DNA of 64,000 bases, from NCBI GenBank assembly GCA_003141855.1, contig PLNS01000015.1, forward strand, positions 78,568-142,567, read 5' to 3'. This stretch comes from Candidatus Bathyarchaeota archaeon. Lineage in GTDB: Archaea > Thermoproteota > Bathyarchaeia > Bathyarchaeales > Bathycorpusculaceae. Below the pieces are notes generated by a model, which saw nothing but the letters and a program-made list of their open reading frames with translations, was not told the DNA's origin and did no database searches. The translations under genes and the position numbers were made by a program. Below are positions 26,337-35,270 of the stretch, one piece after another; within the stretch, counting starts at the first letter, position 1, and every line of letters starts with the position of its first letter.

Positions 26337-26954
26337 TTGTGCGGTATTGCATTTTATTTCTTGCGGCATGGTCAGGTGCAGGACTTTTTGTACTCTTTGA
26401 GCGATTAGGAAGCCAATGGGTATGGTGTACAACGCTAGTGACGCGTTAAATACGGCGGCGAAAGGCAGGTAGCCTATTGTTGCTTCTATGGGGAATGAGT
26501 AACCGATTGGTGATGGTTGAGGAAGCGCAAAGTAGAGAACGACTGACATGAACGCTGCTCGGGTTAGCATTCCAAAGGCAGTTGATACTGTGGCCCATTT
26601 AGCTTTGAAGAGGACGGTTGTGTCTTTATTTTTTGAGCAGGAAATTCTCTTACCGATTGTTAATACGGCGAAGATGCCAATTTGCATTGACAATGTTGCG
26701 GCAAGGTTGTAGACTGGTCCTGTTGGTAGGGCGCCCGGAAAGATTGCGAATAGTACTGCTGTGTTTAACAGCGATATTGTTAGTCCTGCTATGGGGCTGA
26801 TTATTAGGAATGCTACTACAATGGGTATTTCCCATATTTGGTATATGAGTCCTTGTGCGAAGGGTGCGTACAACGCGATGTGTGTGAAGGTTGGGTTTAA
26901 TGCTATTGCTAGTGCTGCGAAGACTATTGTTAGGGTGAGTTTTTTGGTGTTCAA
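26331..26954 (-). CDS. ECF transporter S-component-like membrane protein
   Basis: 207 aa with about six hydrophobic segments. The opening KKLTLTIVFAALAIALNPTF and the conserved YQIWEIPIVVAFLIISPIAGL resemble the substrate-binding S subunits of energy-coupling-factor vitamin transporters. The substrate (a vitamin, tetrapyrrole precursor or lipid precursor) cannot be fixed. It would need ECF T and A components, which are not in this window. TTG start at 26954 with GAGGAAA about 6 nt upstream. Confidence 0.65.
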   Translation of the reverse strand: MNTKKLTLTIVFAALAIALNPTFTHIALYAPFAQGLIYQIWEIPIVVAFLIISPIAGLTISLLNTAVLFAIFPGALPTGPVYNLAATLSMQIGIFAVLTIGKRISCSKNKDTTVLFKAKWATVSTAFGMLTRAAFMSVVLYFALPQPSPIGYSFPIEATIGYLPFAAVFNASLALYTIPIGFLIAQRVQKVLHLTMPQEIKCNTAQK

Positions 26955-27084
26955 TTGTGTTTCCTCGTACGGTTGTTCAATGCAATCGTTACCTATTTAA
27001 GAGTAACTACCCAAAAAAGAGTTGTTAAATTAAGCTAAAATTGATAAACAAGCCAACACAACAATATGATACAGTGAAGCAGCA

Positions 27085-28338
27085 TTGACGGAAACAACAA
27101 CCCAGTTCTCATCCTCCAGCGAAGTGAAACGTTGGCTTGAAACCCAAACCCACTCCATCCTCACACCCGTACATGCCCAAGCCAAAAAGCTACGCGACGA
27201 CATGAACTTTTCACTTCAAACAGTTGCAGATATCAGCAAACAACTTTTTGACACCAGTTCAAAAGAGATTGAAAAAAGAAACATGAAAGTTTACAACCGA
27301 GCACGAGCCCTAAACAAACTGGCCCGCCTGTTCCTTGACCGACTCAAAAAACTAAATCCTCCCGAACAAGTCTCTTACGATAGTTTAAGTCGGTATGTTC
27401 AGGAAACTCAAAAGGTGCTATTGGTAACTGATATCGATATTAAGAATTGGTTTCCAAGAATCTCGCCCTTCTTCATCATGGATAGAAGAAAATTCTTAGC
27501 CGTGTACGAGCGAGCCAAACAAGCCTACAATGCGCTAAACGATTATGTTACCAAGGAATATGTCAAAACTAAGACTTTGGAAGAAGCTCTCCAGCAAATC
27601 AATGAGCTTCAAAACGTAGAAAAACAACTATCTGTACTCGGCGAAGATAAGGAAAACATAAAGAACGAGCGTATGCCAATCGAGCAAGAAATCGCCGCAC
27701 TGGAAGAAAAAATCAATGAGCTCAAATGCAAAGGACCCATCAACAAGCTGAACCTGGTTAATTGCGAGATTGAATCCTTAAGCAACGAATTGAAGCATGC
27801 GCTTAGGCACTTGCAGAAGCCATTTATTAAAATGCAAGCCTTGGCCACTGGAGGCGGCGGCGGAGGAATAACGCCTGATGAACTAAACAAGATAAACCAG
27901 TACTTGGAGACGTCTTTTGATGCGTTGGTGTCCGAGAAGGCGGGGTATCCATTGCTTAGGGAGATTCTGCAGAAGCTTGAAGGGTTAATGGCTGAGGATA
28001 AGCTAAAGTTGAAGCCTGATAAGGCTCGGAAAGCTGAGCAGTCCGTGAATGAGATTCTGCATAAGGATTCTTTGGCGAACCTTCAACTAAGATGCATAGA
28101 GATGGCGACGAACAGAGATCAGTTGGTGGCTTCATCGAAGATGGATGAGATAAAACAAAACATCTCCCAATTCCAAGAACAAGTTGATCTGCTGAAAGCT
28201 AGAAAAACAAGCGTTGAAACCCACGAAACCGTCAAAGAGAACGCTTACAAAGAAGCAGTGGACAAAATCAGCAACCTTAAACGCACAATTGAGCGAAACG
28301 TCTGCAGTTCAATTGACAAAAAAATCCAAATCGCATAG
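27085..28338 (+). CDS. Coiled-coil protein of unknown function
   Basis: 417 aa, hydrophilic, with heptad-rich stretches at about 160-255 (LEEALQQINELQNVEKQL, EQEIAALEEKINELK) and about 330-405. These are separated by a flexible GGGGGG linker (near residue 256) and a helical middle domain. A Pro/Phe-rich segment (NWFPRISPFFIMDRRKFLAVYERA) lies at about 120-145. No ATPase or membrane motif. TTG start at 27085. It could be a structural or adaptor protein; I do not recognise the family. Confidence 0.7.
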   Translation: MTETTTQFSSSSEVKRWLETQTHSILTPVHAQAKKLRDDMNFSLQTVADISKQLFDTSSKEIEKRNMKVYNRARALNKLARLFLDRLKKLNPPEQVSYDSLSRYVQETQKVLLVTDIDIKNWFPRISPFFIMDRRKFLAVYERAKQAYNALNDYVTKEYVKTKTLEEALQQINELQNVEKQLSVLGEDKENIKNERMPIEQEIAALEEKINELKCKGPINKLNLVNCEIESLSNELKHALRHLQKPFIKMQALATGGGGGGITPDELNKINQYLETSFDALVSEKAGYPLLREILQKLEGLMAEDKLKLKPDKARKAEQSVNEILHKDSLANLQLRCIEMATNRDQLVASSKMDEIKQNISQFQEQVDLLKARKTSVETHETVKENAYKEAVDKISNLKRTIERNVCSSIDKKIQIA

Positions 28339-28507
28339 TTCCTAACGTTTGGCGGTCGCTCAAAGAGTTTAAAACCTTTTTTTGTTGCTTCCATCAAGGT
28401 GAGACTTGGCCACCCAGCGCAGGGAGCGTTCAAAGCGGCTATCAGCATGCTTTTATTATCGGGGCAACTATCCAGTAACAAAACCACTCGTTGCGAAGGC
28501 AAACAGG

Positions 28508-30037
28508 ATGGCTGAACTTAGAACCCAAGAACAACAATTACTCTCCGCGTTGGAATCGCTCGGCGGAACAGCAACCGTTGAACAATTAATCCAAGCCTGC
28601 GGATTCCCTGACTCAGCCGTCATGCGCAACGCCTTAACGCTTCAAGAAAAAAACTTCCTCTCGATCCACGCAAAAATCCAAAACATCATCAAACTAACCA
28701 CGGAAGGCGAGCAGTATGCGAAAGATGGCTTGCCTGAACGCAACCTCATCCTTGCTACCGCACAACTCGGCGGAGCGGCAGACCTAAAAAAAGCTGCAGA
28801 AAAAGCAGAACTCGAGTCGCAGTTCATTCAGATTGCGCTCGGCTGGGTAATAAGAAAAAAATGGGCAATCTACACCCCGCAAAACAACACCCTCAGCATC
28901 ACCGAAACACTCCTACACCAAACAACCATCCCTGAAGGTTGCGACGAAACCCTCCTAAAACACCTGCAAGACAAACACCAAGTCACCCAAGAAGACCTCA
29001 GCCCAGAACTCCAACAAGCAACCGAGCAACTCAAAAAAAGAAAACTTCTAACAGTCGAACCCAAAACCACGCGCACTCTCCAAATCACATCCGAAGGCAA
29101 AAAAGCCTCAACGGAAAACAAAATTGCCCCCCAAGAAATCACCCAACTCACCCCCGAACTCATAATCACAGGGAAATGGCACACCGCAAAACTCCAAAAA
29201 TACAACATCGAAGCGCCTGTAGCAAAAACATGGCCTGGAAAAAAACATCCGTACCTGCAGTTCCTCGACGAGGTCCGGGCGAAACTGGTTCAATTGGGCT
29301 TTAAAGAGATGACTGGAACAAGCGTGGAAACCAGCTTCTTCAACTTCGACGCGCTCTATGTGCCGCAGGACCATCCCGCGCGCGAGCCTTCAGACATCTA
29401 CTACGTCAAAGACCCCCAGTGCGGCGAATTAACCAAACATTCCAAATCACTCGAACACGTGAAAGAAACCCACGAAAACGGTTGGAAAACAGGCTCCACA
29501 GGCTGGGGATACAAATACTCGCTTCAGGCTGCCCAACGCTTACTTCTCCGCGGACACGGCACATGCCTGAGCGCACGAACACTCGAAGCTGGAAACCTCG
29601 AAGTTCCAAGCAAACACTTCTCCATCGCACGCGTCTACCGACCTGAAATAACCGACAAAACCCACCTCTCAGAATTCAACCAAGTCGAAGGCATCATAAT
29701 CGACCAAAACCTCAACCTGAAAGACCTCCTCGGAGTTTTAGGCAAATTCGCAATGGAAATCGCTGGAGCAGACAAAATCCGCTTCAAACCCGACTACTTC
29801 CCATTCACCGAACCCAGCGTGGAACTCAGCGCCTACAAGGAAGGTTGCGGCTGGATAGAATTCGGAGGCTCAGGAATCTTCCGTCCCGAAGTCACCCTGC
29901 CACTGGGCGTAAAAGAGCCTGTGATTGCTTGGGGCTTGGGCGTGGACCGCTTGTTTATGATGCGTGCAGGCATCGATGATATCCGCATGATTTTTAGCCA
30001 AGACCTCGGGTGGCTGAGGAAAAAACAGGTGACATAA
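28508..30037 (+). CDS. pheS: Phenylalanyl-tRNA synthetase alpha subunit
   Basis: 509 aa. The N-terminal part (about 1-190) has winged-helix-like repeats, as usual in archaeal/eukaryotic PheS. The class II catalytic core starts near HPYLQFLDEVRAKLVQLGF (motif 1), then FNQVEGIIID (motif 2) and GLGVDRLFMMR (motif 3). The frame is open to a TTG at 28406, but the ATG at 28508, behind GAAGG, gives the normal length. Followed 1 nt later by pheT. Charges tRNA-Phe as an alpha2beta2 enzyme. Confidence 0.95.
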   Translation: MAELRTQEQQLLSALESLGGTATVEQLIQACGFPDSAVMRNALTLQEKNFLSIHAKIQNIIKLTTEGEQYAKDGLPERNLILATAQLGGAADLKKAAEKAELESQFIQIALGWVIRKKWAIYTPQNNTLSITETLLHQTTIPEGCDETLLKHLQDKHQVTQEDLSPELQQATEQLKKRKLLTVEPKTTRTLQITSEGKKASTENKIAPQEITQLTPELIITGKWHTAKLQKYNIEAPVAKTWPGKKHPYLQFLDEVRAKLVQLGFKEMTGTSVETSFFNFDALYVPQDHPAREPSDIYYVKDPQCGELTKHSKSLEHVKETHENGWKTGSTGWGYKYSLQAAQRLLLRGHGTCLSARTLEAGNLEVPSKHFSIARVYRPEITDKTHLSEFNQVEGIIIDQNLNLKDLLGVLGKFAMEIAGADKIRFKPDYFPFTEPSVELSAYKEGCGWIEFGGSGIFRPEVTLPLGVKEPVIAWGLGVDRLFMMRAGIDDIRMIFSQDLGWLRKKQVT

Positions 30038-30038
30038 A

Positions 30039-31754
30039 ATGCCCACAATCGACGTAGATTACCCTGAACTTGAGCGTTTGCTCAACGTGAAATTGAACGG
30101 CGACATGGCAAAGCTCGACGACATTCTCGCTAACATTAAAGGCGAAGTAAAAGCATTCAACGAAAAAGAATGCACAGTCAGCATCGAAATGAAAGACACA
30201 AACCGCCCAGACCTTTGGAGCGTTGAAGGCTTAACCCGCGCACTACAAGGCTACCTAAACCAAACAAAAGGGGTAAAACAGTACGCGGTTGGCAAATCAG
30301 CCCTTGAAGTCAAAGTTAACGCCCAACTGTACAACATTCGCCCCTACATTTGCTGTTCAATAATCAAAGACGTCCACCTCTCAGACAACATCATCAAAGG
30401 AATCATGCACCTCCAAGACAAACTAGACCAAACTAACGGTCGAAACCGCCAAAAAACATCCATCGGCATCTACAATTTGGACCTCATCAAGCCGCCAATC
30501 GAGTACACCGCCGTGAAGCCTGCGGAGGTTAGTTTTGTTCCTTTAGGATTCACTGAGAAAATGAGTTTAGATGAAATTCTTGAACGTCACCCAAAGGGCG
30601 TAGAGTACGGTCACATAGTCAAGAAGAACCCGCTCTACCCAATGTTGTTTGACGGCGAAGGCAAAGTCCTATCGTTCCCACCCATCATCAACTCGAATGA
30701 CTTAGGCAAGATTACTGAGGAATCAAGGAACCTGCTTGTTGAAGTCACAGGGACCTTGCACAAGACGGTTTTGAACGCGCTGAATTTGGTTACGTTGGCG
30801 CTGATTGATCGCGGAGGCAAAGCCTACAGCGCAACCATACGCTACCCAGAAAAATCAGATTACACGGAAGGAACCGTTGTTACGCCAAACTTCGACAACA
30901 AACGCTTCCAGCTAAGCGTTGAGGACACAAACCGCCTCTTAGGCTTAAAGCTGTCGGCTAAGGAGATTTCTGATTTGCTGCTTACTGCTGGATTAGGGGT
31001 TGAGAAGGTGGCTGGCGACTGTTTAACCGTGCTGGTTCCCTGCTACCGAGTTGACGTCATGCATCAAGTGGACATAATCGAAGACGTCGCTATCGCATAC
31101 GGCTACAACAACATCGAGCCAATGTGGCGTGAACTGCCAACAACTGGACGAGCAAAACCAGACCAGCGGTTCATCGATATCGCGCGTGAACTATTGGTTG
31201 GGTTAGGCTACCAAGAAACCCTCAACACCACGCTGTCCAATCAAGAAAGCCTTTTCAAAAAAATGAACACAGAGCCAGCCAAAATCATCGAACTATCCAA
31301 CCCAAAAATAGTGACCATGACCTGCCTGCGAAACTGGCTCCTGCCCAGCCTCATGGAATTCCTCAGCATCAACCAGTCAGTGGAGTTTCCGCAAAAAATC
31401 TTTGAACTGGGCAAAATAACCTTGCCAGATGAAACCAAGGAAACTCAAACGCGCGATGAAGATTGGCTTGCAGCCGTAACTACTCATCCAAACGCGAATT
31501 TCAGCGAAATCAAATCTGCCTTAGACTCGTTTATGGGCAATTTCGGGGTTGAATGGCAAATAAAAGAAACCGCTCACCCGAGCTTTATCGATGGTAGAGT
31601 TGGCAAAGTAATCGTTGGCGGCATCGAGGTCGGCGTTGTCGGGGAAGTTAATCCTTTGGTGCTTGAAGCGTGGAAGCTTGAGAACCCAGTAGCATCCTTT
31701 GAACTTAACTTTCAGCAAATTCTTGAAAGAAAACTAAACAAAAACAAGACGTAA
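30039..31754 (+). CDS. pheT: Phenylalanyl-tRNA synthetase beta subunit
   Basis: 571 aa, the shorter archaeal type of PheT that lacks the bacterial N-terminal tRNA-binding extension. Family stretches include the B1 region (MPTIDVDYPELERLL), the B3/B4 tRNA-editing region near NGRNRQKTSIGIYNLDLIKPP, a B5-type domain near VTPNFDNKRFQLSVEDTNRLLGLKLSAKEI, and the catalytic-like core (RELLVGLGYQETLNTTLSN). It lies in an operon with pheS. Confidence 0.95.
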   Translation: MPTIDVDYPELERLLNVKLNGDMAKLDDILANIKGEVKAFNEKECTVSIEMKDTNRPDLWSVEGLTRALQGYLNQTKGVKQYAVGKSALEVKVNAQLYNIRPYICCSIIKDVHLSDNIIKGIMHLQDKLDQTNGRNRQKTSIGIYNLDLIKPPIEYTAVKPAEVSFVPLGFTEKMSLDEILERHPKGVEYGHIVKKNPLYPMLFDGEGKVLSFPPIINSNDLGKITEESRNLLVEVTGTLHKTVLNALNLVTLALIDRGGKAYSATIRYPEKSDYTEGTVVTPNFDNKRFQLSVEDTNRLLGLKLSAKEISDLLLTAGLGVEKVAGDCLTVLVPCYRVDVMHQVDIIEDVAIAYGYNNIEPMWRELPTTGRAKPDQRFIDIARELLVGLGYQETLNTTLSNQESLFKKMNTEPAKIIELSNPKIVTMTCLRNWLLPSLMEFLSINQSVEFPQKIFELGKITLPDETKETQTRDEDWLAAVTTHPNANFSEIKSALDSFMGNFGVEWQIKETAHPSFIDGRVGKVIVGGIEVGVVGEVNPLVLEAWKLENPVASFELNFQQILERKLNKNKT

Positions 31755-31791
31755 CAATATTTACAATCAGAGAAGCATAAAAAGCTCAAAC

Positions 31792-32265
31792 TTAAGGTAC
31801 ATTTGTTCCATAATCTTTTATATGTAATACCTTGAAATGCCCTTTTGATTTTTCGTATAATTTATTGTCAGACGTGACGAATTGGGCTTTAATTTTGTCT
31901 GCTAAGAAGAGGTAGGTTGAATCATAAATTGCACAATCAAGCCTGCATCCTGTGTTAAGTATTTGTGATGCTTCTGCCCAATCAAGTTCATGAAGACCTA
32001 GGTTGATGTTGCCGAGTGTTTTTAGGGCTTCTTGGGCATCCTCTTGAGATAGCCTTTTCAATTTTACGGCTTTCCACAAAACATTAGTGACTTCAATAGT
32101 TAAGACTGCGGGCGCATATAATTCTGCTCTTTTTGAAACGTAGTCATCTTTTAACTTTAAAGCGTTTTCTTGGTATGGTTCGATTGGTAGAACCCATTTA
32201 GCTACGACGCTGGCATCCACGACGTACTGACTTGTTTTTATCTTTCTCTGCCCTCTCGGATCCAT
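31792..32265 (-). CDS. PIN-domain ribonuclease toxin (VapC-like)
   Basis: 157 aa. The PIN acidic residues are visible: YVVDASVVAKW (first Asp), LTIEVTNVLWK (Glu), DCAIYDSTYLFLA and FVTSDNKLYEK (later Asps). Such toxins cleave RNA, often tRNA or rRNA. The start overlaps the antitoxin gene by 28 nt, so the pair is co-translated. Autoregulation is likely through the operator at 32481-32501. Confidence 0.88.
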   Translation of the reverse strand: MDPRGQRKIKTSQYVVDASVVAKWVLPIEPYQENALKLKDDYVSKRAELYAPAVLTIEVTNVLWKAVKLKRLSQEDAQEALKTLGNINLGLHELDWAEASQILNTGCRLDCAIYDSTYLFLADKIKAQFVTSDNKLYEKSKGHFKVLHIKDYGTNVP

Positions 32266-32465
32266 GATTGTAATTCTTCTTCAGAAACTGGCTTGGCGCG
32301 CATCCTGATTTCGTCAAGTTTAGCTGAAGCTTCTTTCATTTTTTGTTCATCTATCTTTTTTTGGACACATTCGCGGATGTACTCGCTCCAGTTGACGTCA
32401 ATTTGCTTCATCTTTTTTTTGAGTTCGTTTGGGACTTTTACAGTTATTATGTTTGTTTGACTCAC
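32238..32465 (-). CDS. Antitoxin-like DNA-binding protein (VapB-like)
   Basis: 75 aa from GTG at 32465. The first half (ITVKVPNELKKKMKQIDVNWSEYIRECVQKKI) fits a ribbon-helix-helix DNA-binding domain. The C-terminal part (KMKEASAKLDEIRMRAKP...EELQSWIREGRER) would wrap the toxin. The gene precedes and overlaps the PIN toxin. Near-leaderless: TATA-like TTTAAAAGTATATAC lies just upstream and contains part of the paired GTATATAC operator. Confidence 0.82.
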   Translation of the reverse strand: MSQTNIITVKVPNELKKKMKQIDVNWSEYIRECVQKKIDEQKMKEASAKLDEIRMRAKPVSEEELQSWIREGRER

Positions 32466-32480
32466 GAGATGAACACCACT

Positions 32481-32501
32481 GTATATACTATGCGTATATA
32501 C
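32481..32501 (-). promoter_or_regulatory. Probable VapB operator
   Basis: Two copies of the self-palindrome GTATATAC (32481-32488 and 32494-32501) are separated by 5 nt, so their centres are 13 nt apart. They overlap the minus-strand TATA-like box of the vapBC operon. This is the arrangement expected for a dimeric ribbon-helix-helix autorepressor. Confidence 0.55.
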
Positions 32502-32565
32502 TTTTAAACTTTACCGCTTCATGAACACATGTTATACTCCGTATGCTGGTTAGTGGACCATTGGT

Positions 32566-33360
32566 TTAGAACCATGAGAGGGTTCCGTTTTTTCTGGCCG
32601 TTTTTAGGCACCAATAGTAAATGCCATAGCCCAAAGGCACGATTATTGCGCACATCAACGCCAGAATGAGCAGTTCGGGCATTATCATTTGGATAGTCCA
32701 TCCTGTAAGCATGAGACGGATGCAGGTGAAGAAGTAGTATTGCGGAACCACGTAGGAGATGGCTTGCAGCGCAGCGGGCATGACCTGCGGCGGGAAGAGG
32801 ACATTGCCAAAGAGGCTTGTTGCGATGGTTATGAGTGCAGTGACGGGGTCGCCTTGCTTGGTTAAAATCAGGATTCCTGCGCCAATCATGCTAAAGCCGA
32901 TGAACGTGCCGATGCCCAGCGCCAAAACGATTATGGTTCCCAGAATGTTGACGCTTAAGGTTACGCCGAAGATGAAGACGCCGATGGCAAGGTAGATTAC
33001 CACCACCGCGGTGCTCCAGATGAAGCCCCACAGCGAGCTGCCGACGATGAAGGTCGTTAGGCGCGTGGGGGAGACCAGGACTTCTTCGAGCGCCCATGGA
33101 TTAATGGTTTTCTGGACGAGCGTGAGGGCTTGGGCGAGGTAGCTGTTGAAGGCTAACCCGATGATGAGGTAGGTAGTTAGGTTCATGTGATACGTTTCGA
33201 GGACGCTTTGACTGGTTGCGCTTGAGCCCAGATACGCGAATGAGAGTGCGCCGAAGAGTGCGGTCATGACGAGGATGGCTATGTTTGTTTTGTAGGTTGA
33301 GAAGCTGATGATGTCTCGTTTCATGAAGTAGTAGATTTTTTCTAGTTCTTGCTGAATCAT
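32566..33360 (-). CDS. ABC-2 type transporter permease
   Basis: 264 aa with six hydrophobic segments and the ABC-2 layout: cytoplasmic N terminus (QQELEKIYYFMKRDIISFSTY), then AILVMTALFGALSFAYLG and later pairs including LFGNVLFPPQVMPAALQAISYVVPQYYFF. Forms the channel of an exporter with the ATPase encoded upstream, whose stop overlaps this ATG (ATGA). The substrate may be a lipid, polysaccharide or drug-like compound. Confidence 0.87.
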   Translation of the reverse strand: MIQQELEKIYYFMKRDIISFSTYKTNIAILVMTALFGALSFAYLGSSATSQSVLETYHMNLTTYLIIGLAFNSYLAQALTLVQKTINPWALEEVLVSPTRLTTFIVGSSLWGFIWSTAVVVIYLAIGVFIFGVTLSVNILGTIIVLALGIGTFIGFSMIGAGILILTKQGDPVTALITIATSLFGNVLFPPQVMPAALQAISYVVPQYYFFTCIRLMLTGWTIQMIMPELLILALMCAIIVPLGYGIYYWCLKTARKNGTLSWF

Positions 33361-34367
33361 GGTTGGGCTCTCTGGGTTAATTCAATAAACGCGTCTTCAA
33401 GGGTTGGTTCTTCTCGTTTATAGTTTACAAGTTTGATTTTTTGTTCGAATATGAAGTCGAATATTGACGGGAGTTGATCGACGTTTTTTAGCTGGATGCA
33501 TAAGCCTTTTTGGTTGGGCAAAACGTCGCCGTTGTTTTCGGCTATGTCTATAACGCCTGGGAGGGTGCGCATGTTTTCTATTTGCTGTGGGGTTATGTTT
33601 TCGAGCGTGAGGTGGATTTGTTCTTCTTTCTTGATTTTGTCCCGCAGCGCGTTGGGGGTGTCGAGCGCGATGAGTTTTCCGCGGCCAAGGATGCCGATTC
33701 TGTCGCAGATTTGGGCGGCTTCTTCGATGTAATGGGTGGTGTAGAGGACGGTTTTGCCTGTTTCTTTGACGGTGTTTTGGATGAATTCGCGGATGTTTCG
33801 CGAAGAGGTGGCGTCTAAGCCTGTGGTGGGTTCGTCTAGGAGCAGTATAGGCGGGTCAGGCAGCAGCGTTCGTGCGAGGGCGAGTTTGCGTTTCATGCCG
33901 CCCGAATACTTCTGGTACAGGTCGTAGGTGCTGTTTTCCAAGCCCACAAGCTTGAGCACTTCGAGGATGCGGTCGCGGCGTTTCTGTCTGGGCACGTTGT
34001 AGATGGCGGCGAAGAATTCCAAGTTGCGGTAGCCGTTTAAGCGCCAAAAAAATCCGCGTTCGCCAACGCTGAAGAGCGTGCCCAAGGACTGCTTGACCTG
34101 CATTTGCTGCTTGATGATGTCGTAGCCGTTGACGGCGGCGGTGCCTTGGTCTGGCGGCAAAAGAGTGCAGAGCATTTTGACGAGGGTTGTTTTTCCTGCT
34201 CCGTTGGGTCCGAGGAGCCCGAAGAGTTCGCCTTTTTTTATGGTTAAGTTGAGGTTGTCGATGGCGTTGACGGATACGGTTTTGCGGCTGAACAAGCTGG
34301 TGTTTGGGGTTTTGGTTTTGAATGTTTTTGTCAAGTTGACTGTTTGGATGGCGTACTCGTTTTGCAA
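33357..34367 (-). CDS. ABC-2 exporter ATPase (DrrA/NatA-like)
   Basis: 336 aa. Walker A GPNGAGKT, signature YSGGMKRKLALARTLL and Walker B ILLLDEPTTGLD are intact. The C-terminal extension (about 235-336) with LENITPQQIENMRTLPGV and the final LEDAFIELTQRA is typical of DrrA-type exporters. TTG start at 34367 with a G-run 7 nt upstream. Probably exports lipids or amphiphilic molecules. Confidence 0.88.
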   Translation of the reverse strand: MQNEYAIQTVNLTKTFKTKTPNTSLFSRKTVSVNAIDNLNLTIKKGELFGLLGPNGAGKTTLVKMLCTLLPPDQGTAAVNGYDIIKQQMQVKQSLGTLFSVGERGFFWRLNGYRNLEFFAAIYNVPRQKRRDRILEVLKLVGLENSTYDLYQKYSGGMKRKLALARTLLPDPPILLLDEPTTGLDATSSRNIREFIQNTVKETGKTVLYTTHYIEEAAQICDRIGILGRGKLIALDTPNALRDKIKKEEQIHLTLENITPQQIENMRTLPGVIDIAENNGDVLPNQKGLCIQLKNVDQLPSIFDFIFEQKIKLVNYKREEPTLEDAFIELTQRAQP

Positions 34368-34491
34368 CCGTAAACCCCCTTTTCAGACAGGATTATTTGT
34401 TTGTGGGAAAATTTTGTGAATAGTTCTGTTAGCGTTGACGCGGCAATTAAGCATTTCTACAGAAACGTCGTTGCACTCTATTGCTCGAAAC

Positions 34492-34511
34492 GACCTCTCC
34501 CTCCCTTATAA
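34492..34511 (+). repeat. Isolated copy of repeat motif B
   Basis: GACCTCTCCCTCCCTTATAA matches the B motif found in the repeats at 25.1, 52.7, 53.4 and 59.9 kb. It is the only recognisable structure in the 34368-34594 gap apart from AT-rich flanks. Confidence 0.55.
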
Positions 34512-34594
34512 AAAGAACCAAACGCTCTCCGCAATTGTTGCTTGTCTATGGTTATTCGTGTACTTCAAAAAACACAAACATCGAGCGATTTAGC

Positions 34595-34786
34595 TTAATG
34601 CTCAGTTGAGTCCTTGGTTCGTTTTCTTATTGTCTCATACTGTTGGGGCGTGAACAATTCTTCCTCGCATGCAGGACACCTAAGTGCATTTACGTTGTGC
34701 AGGATAAAGCCGTCAACTTCAAGGTCAAATTCAACTTCGACGTATTCAACGCAACAAGCTGGGCAAAGCAGCGCACTTGCCTTCAT
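34595..34786 (-). CDS. YgiT-type zinc-finger protein
   Basis: 63 aa from the ATG at 34786. Two CPxC knuckles (CPACCVEY and CPACEEEL) flank a beta-rich segment VEVEFDLEVDGFILHNVNALR, the pattern of YgiT-type zinc fingers (as in the N-terminal half of MqsA antitoxins). There is no helix-turn-helix part, so it is unlikely to be a complete antitoxin. It is 10 nt downstream of the flavodoxin-like gene. Confidence 0.72.
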   Translation of the reverse strand: MKASALLCPACCVEYVEVEFDLEVDGFILHNVNALRCPACEEELFTPQQYETIRKRTKDSTEH

Positions 34787-34796
34787 GACGTTTGGT

Positions 34797-35270
34797 TTAT
34801 TGGGTGAATTTTTTTCCAAGCTCTTCTGCCCAAGCCTCAACCTTAGCCAAATCCGTGTTGTCGCTGACGGTTTTTCCAAGAATCCTTATGCGTCCGCCAA
34901 AGGCGTCCCAACCCACAGGATTAATGTTCGGGTACTTAGCTAGGGTGTTTTCTACGAATTTGATTTTTGCTTTCTCGTAGCTTCCAGGCGCCCCTGCTTC
35001 AGCCGAGGAAACAAAAAACGCCACCTTTTTACCAGTCAAGTCGTTCTCAAGAAACTTTAATGTCTTACAGTAAATTTTGCCTGCCCTGACGCCGCCGCCA
35101 AGGATGACGTTTTGGTACTGTGCTAAGTCAGAGGGCTTTTGTTCTTTGAGGTCGACCAAATCAACTTCTAATTGGAACTTGGAGCGTAGGGTTTCCGCTA
35201 TTTTCCTCGATGCCTCCTCTGTAGCTCCACCCTTGCTTTCGTAAGCGATAAGAGTCTTATTTGCACTCAT
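34797..35270 (-). CDS. Flavodoxin-domain protein
   Basis: 157 aa. The FMN-phosphate loop is YESKGGATEEASRKIAETL (about 7-25) and later flavodoxin strands are YQNVILGGGVRAGKIYCKTLKFLEND and KKVAFFVSSAEAGAPG. This resembles the flavodoxin/HemG-like group. It probably carries electrons or oxidises a small substrate. ATG at 35270, which overlaps the end of the double zinc ribbon gene by 14 nt; the Met at 35288 is less likely. Confidence 0.82.
   Translation of the reverse strand: MSANKTLIAYESKGGATEEASRKIAETLRSKFQLEVDLVDLKEQKPSDLAQYQNVILGGGVRAGKIYCKTLKFLENDLTGKKVAFFVSSAEAGAPGSYEKAKIKFVENTLAKYPNINPVGWDAFGGRIRILGKTVSDNTDLAKVEAWAEELGKKFTQ

Noticed and set aside
28406-28507. 34-residue N-terminal extension of PheS from a TTG
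   Set aside because: PheS has normal length from the ATG at 28508, which has GAAGG upstream; the extension (RRERSKRLSACFYYRGN) resembles no PheS.
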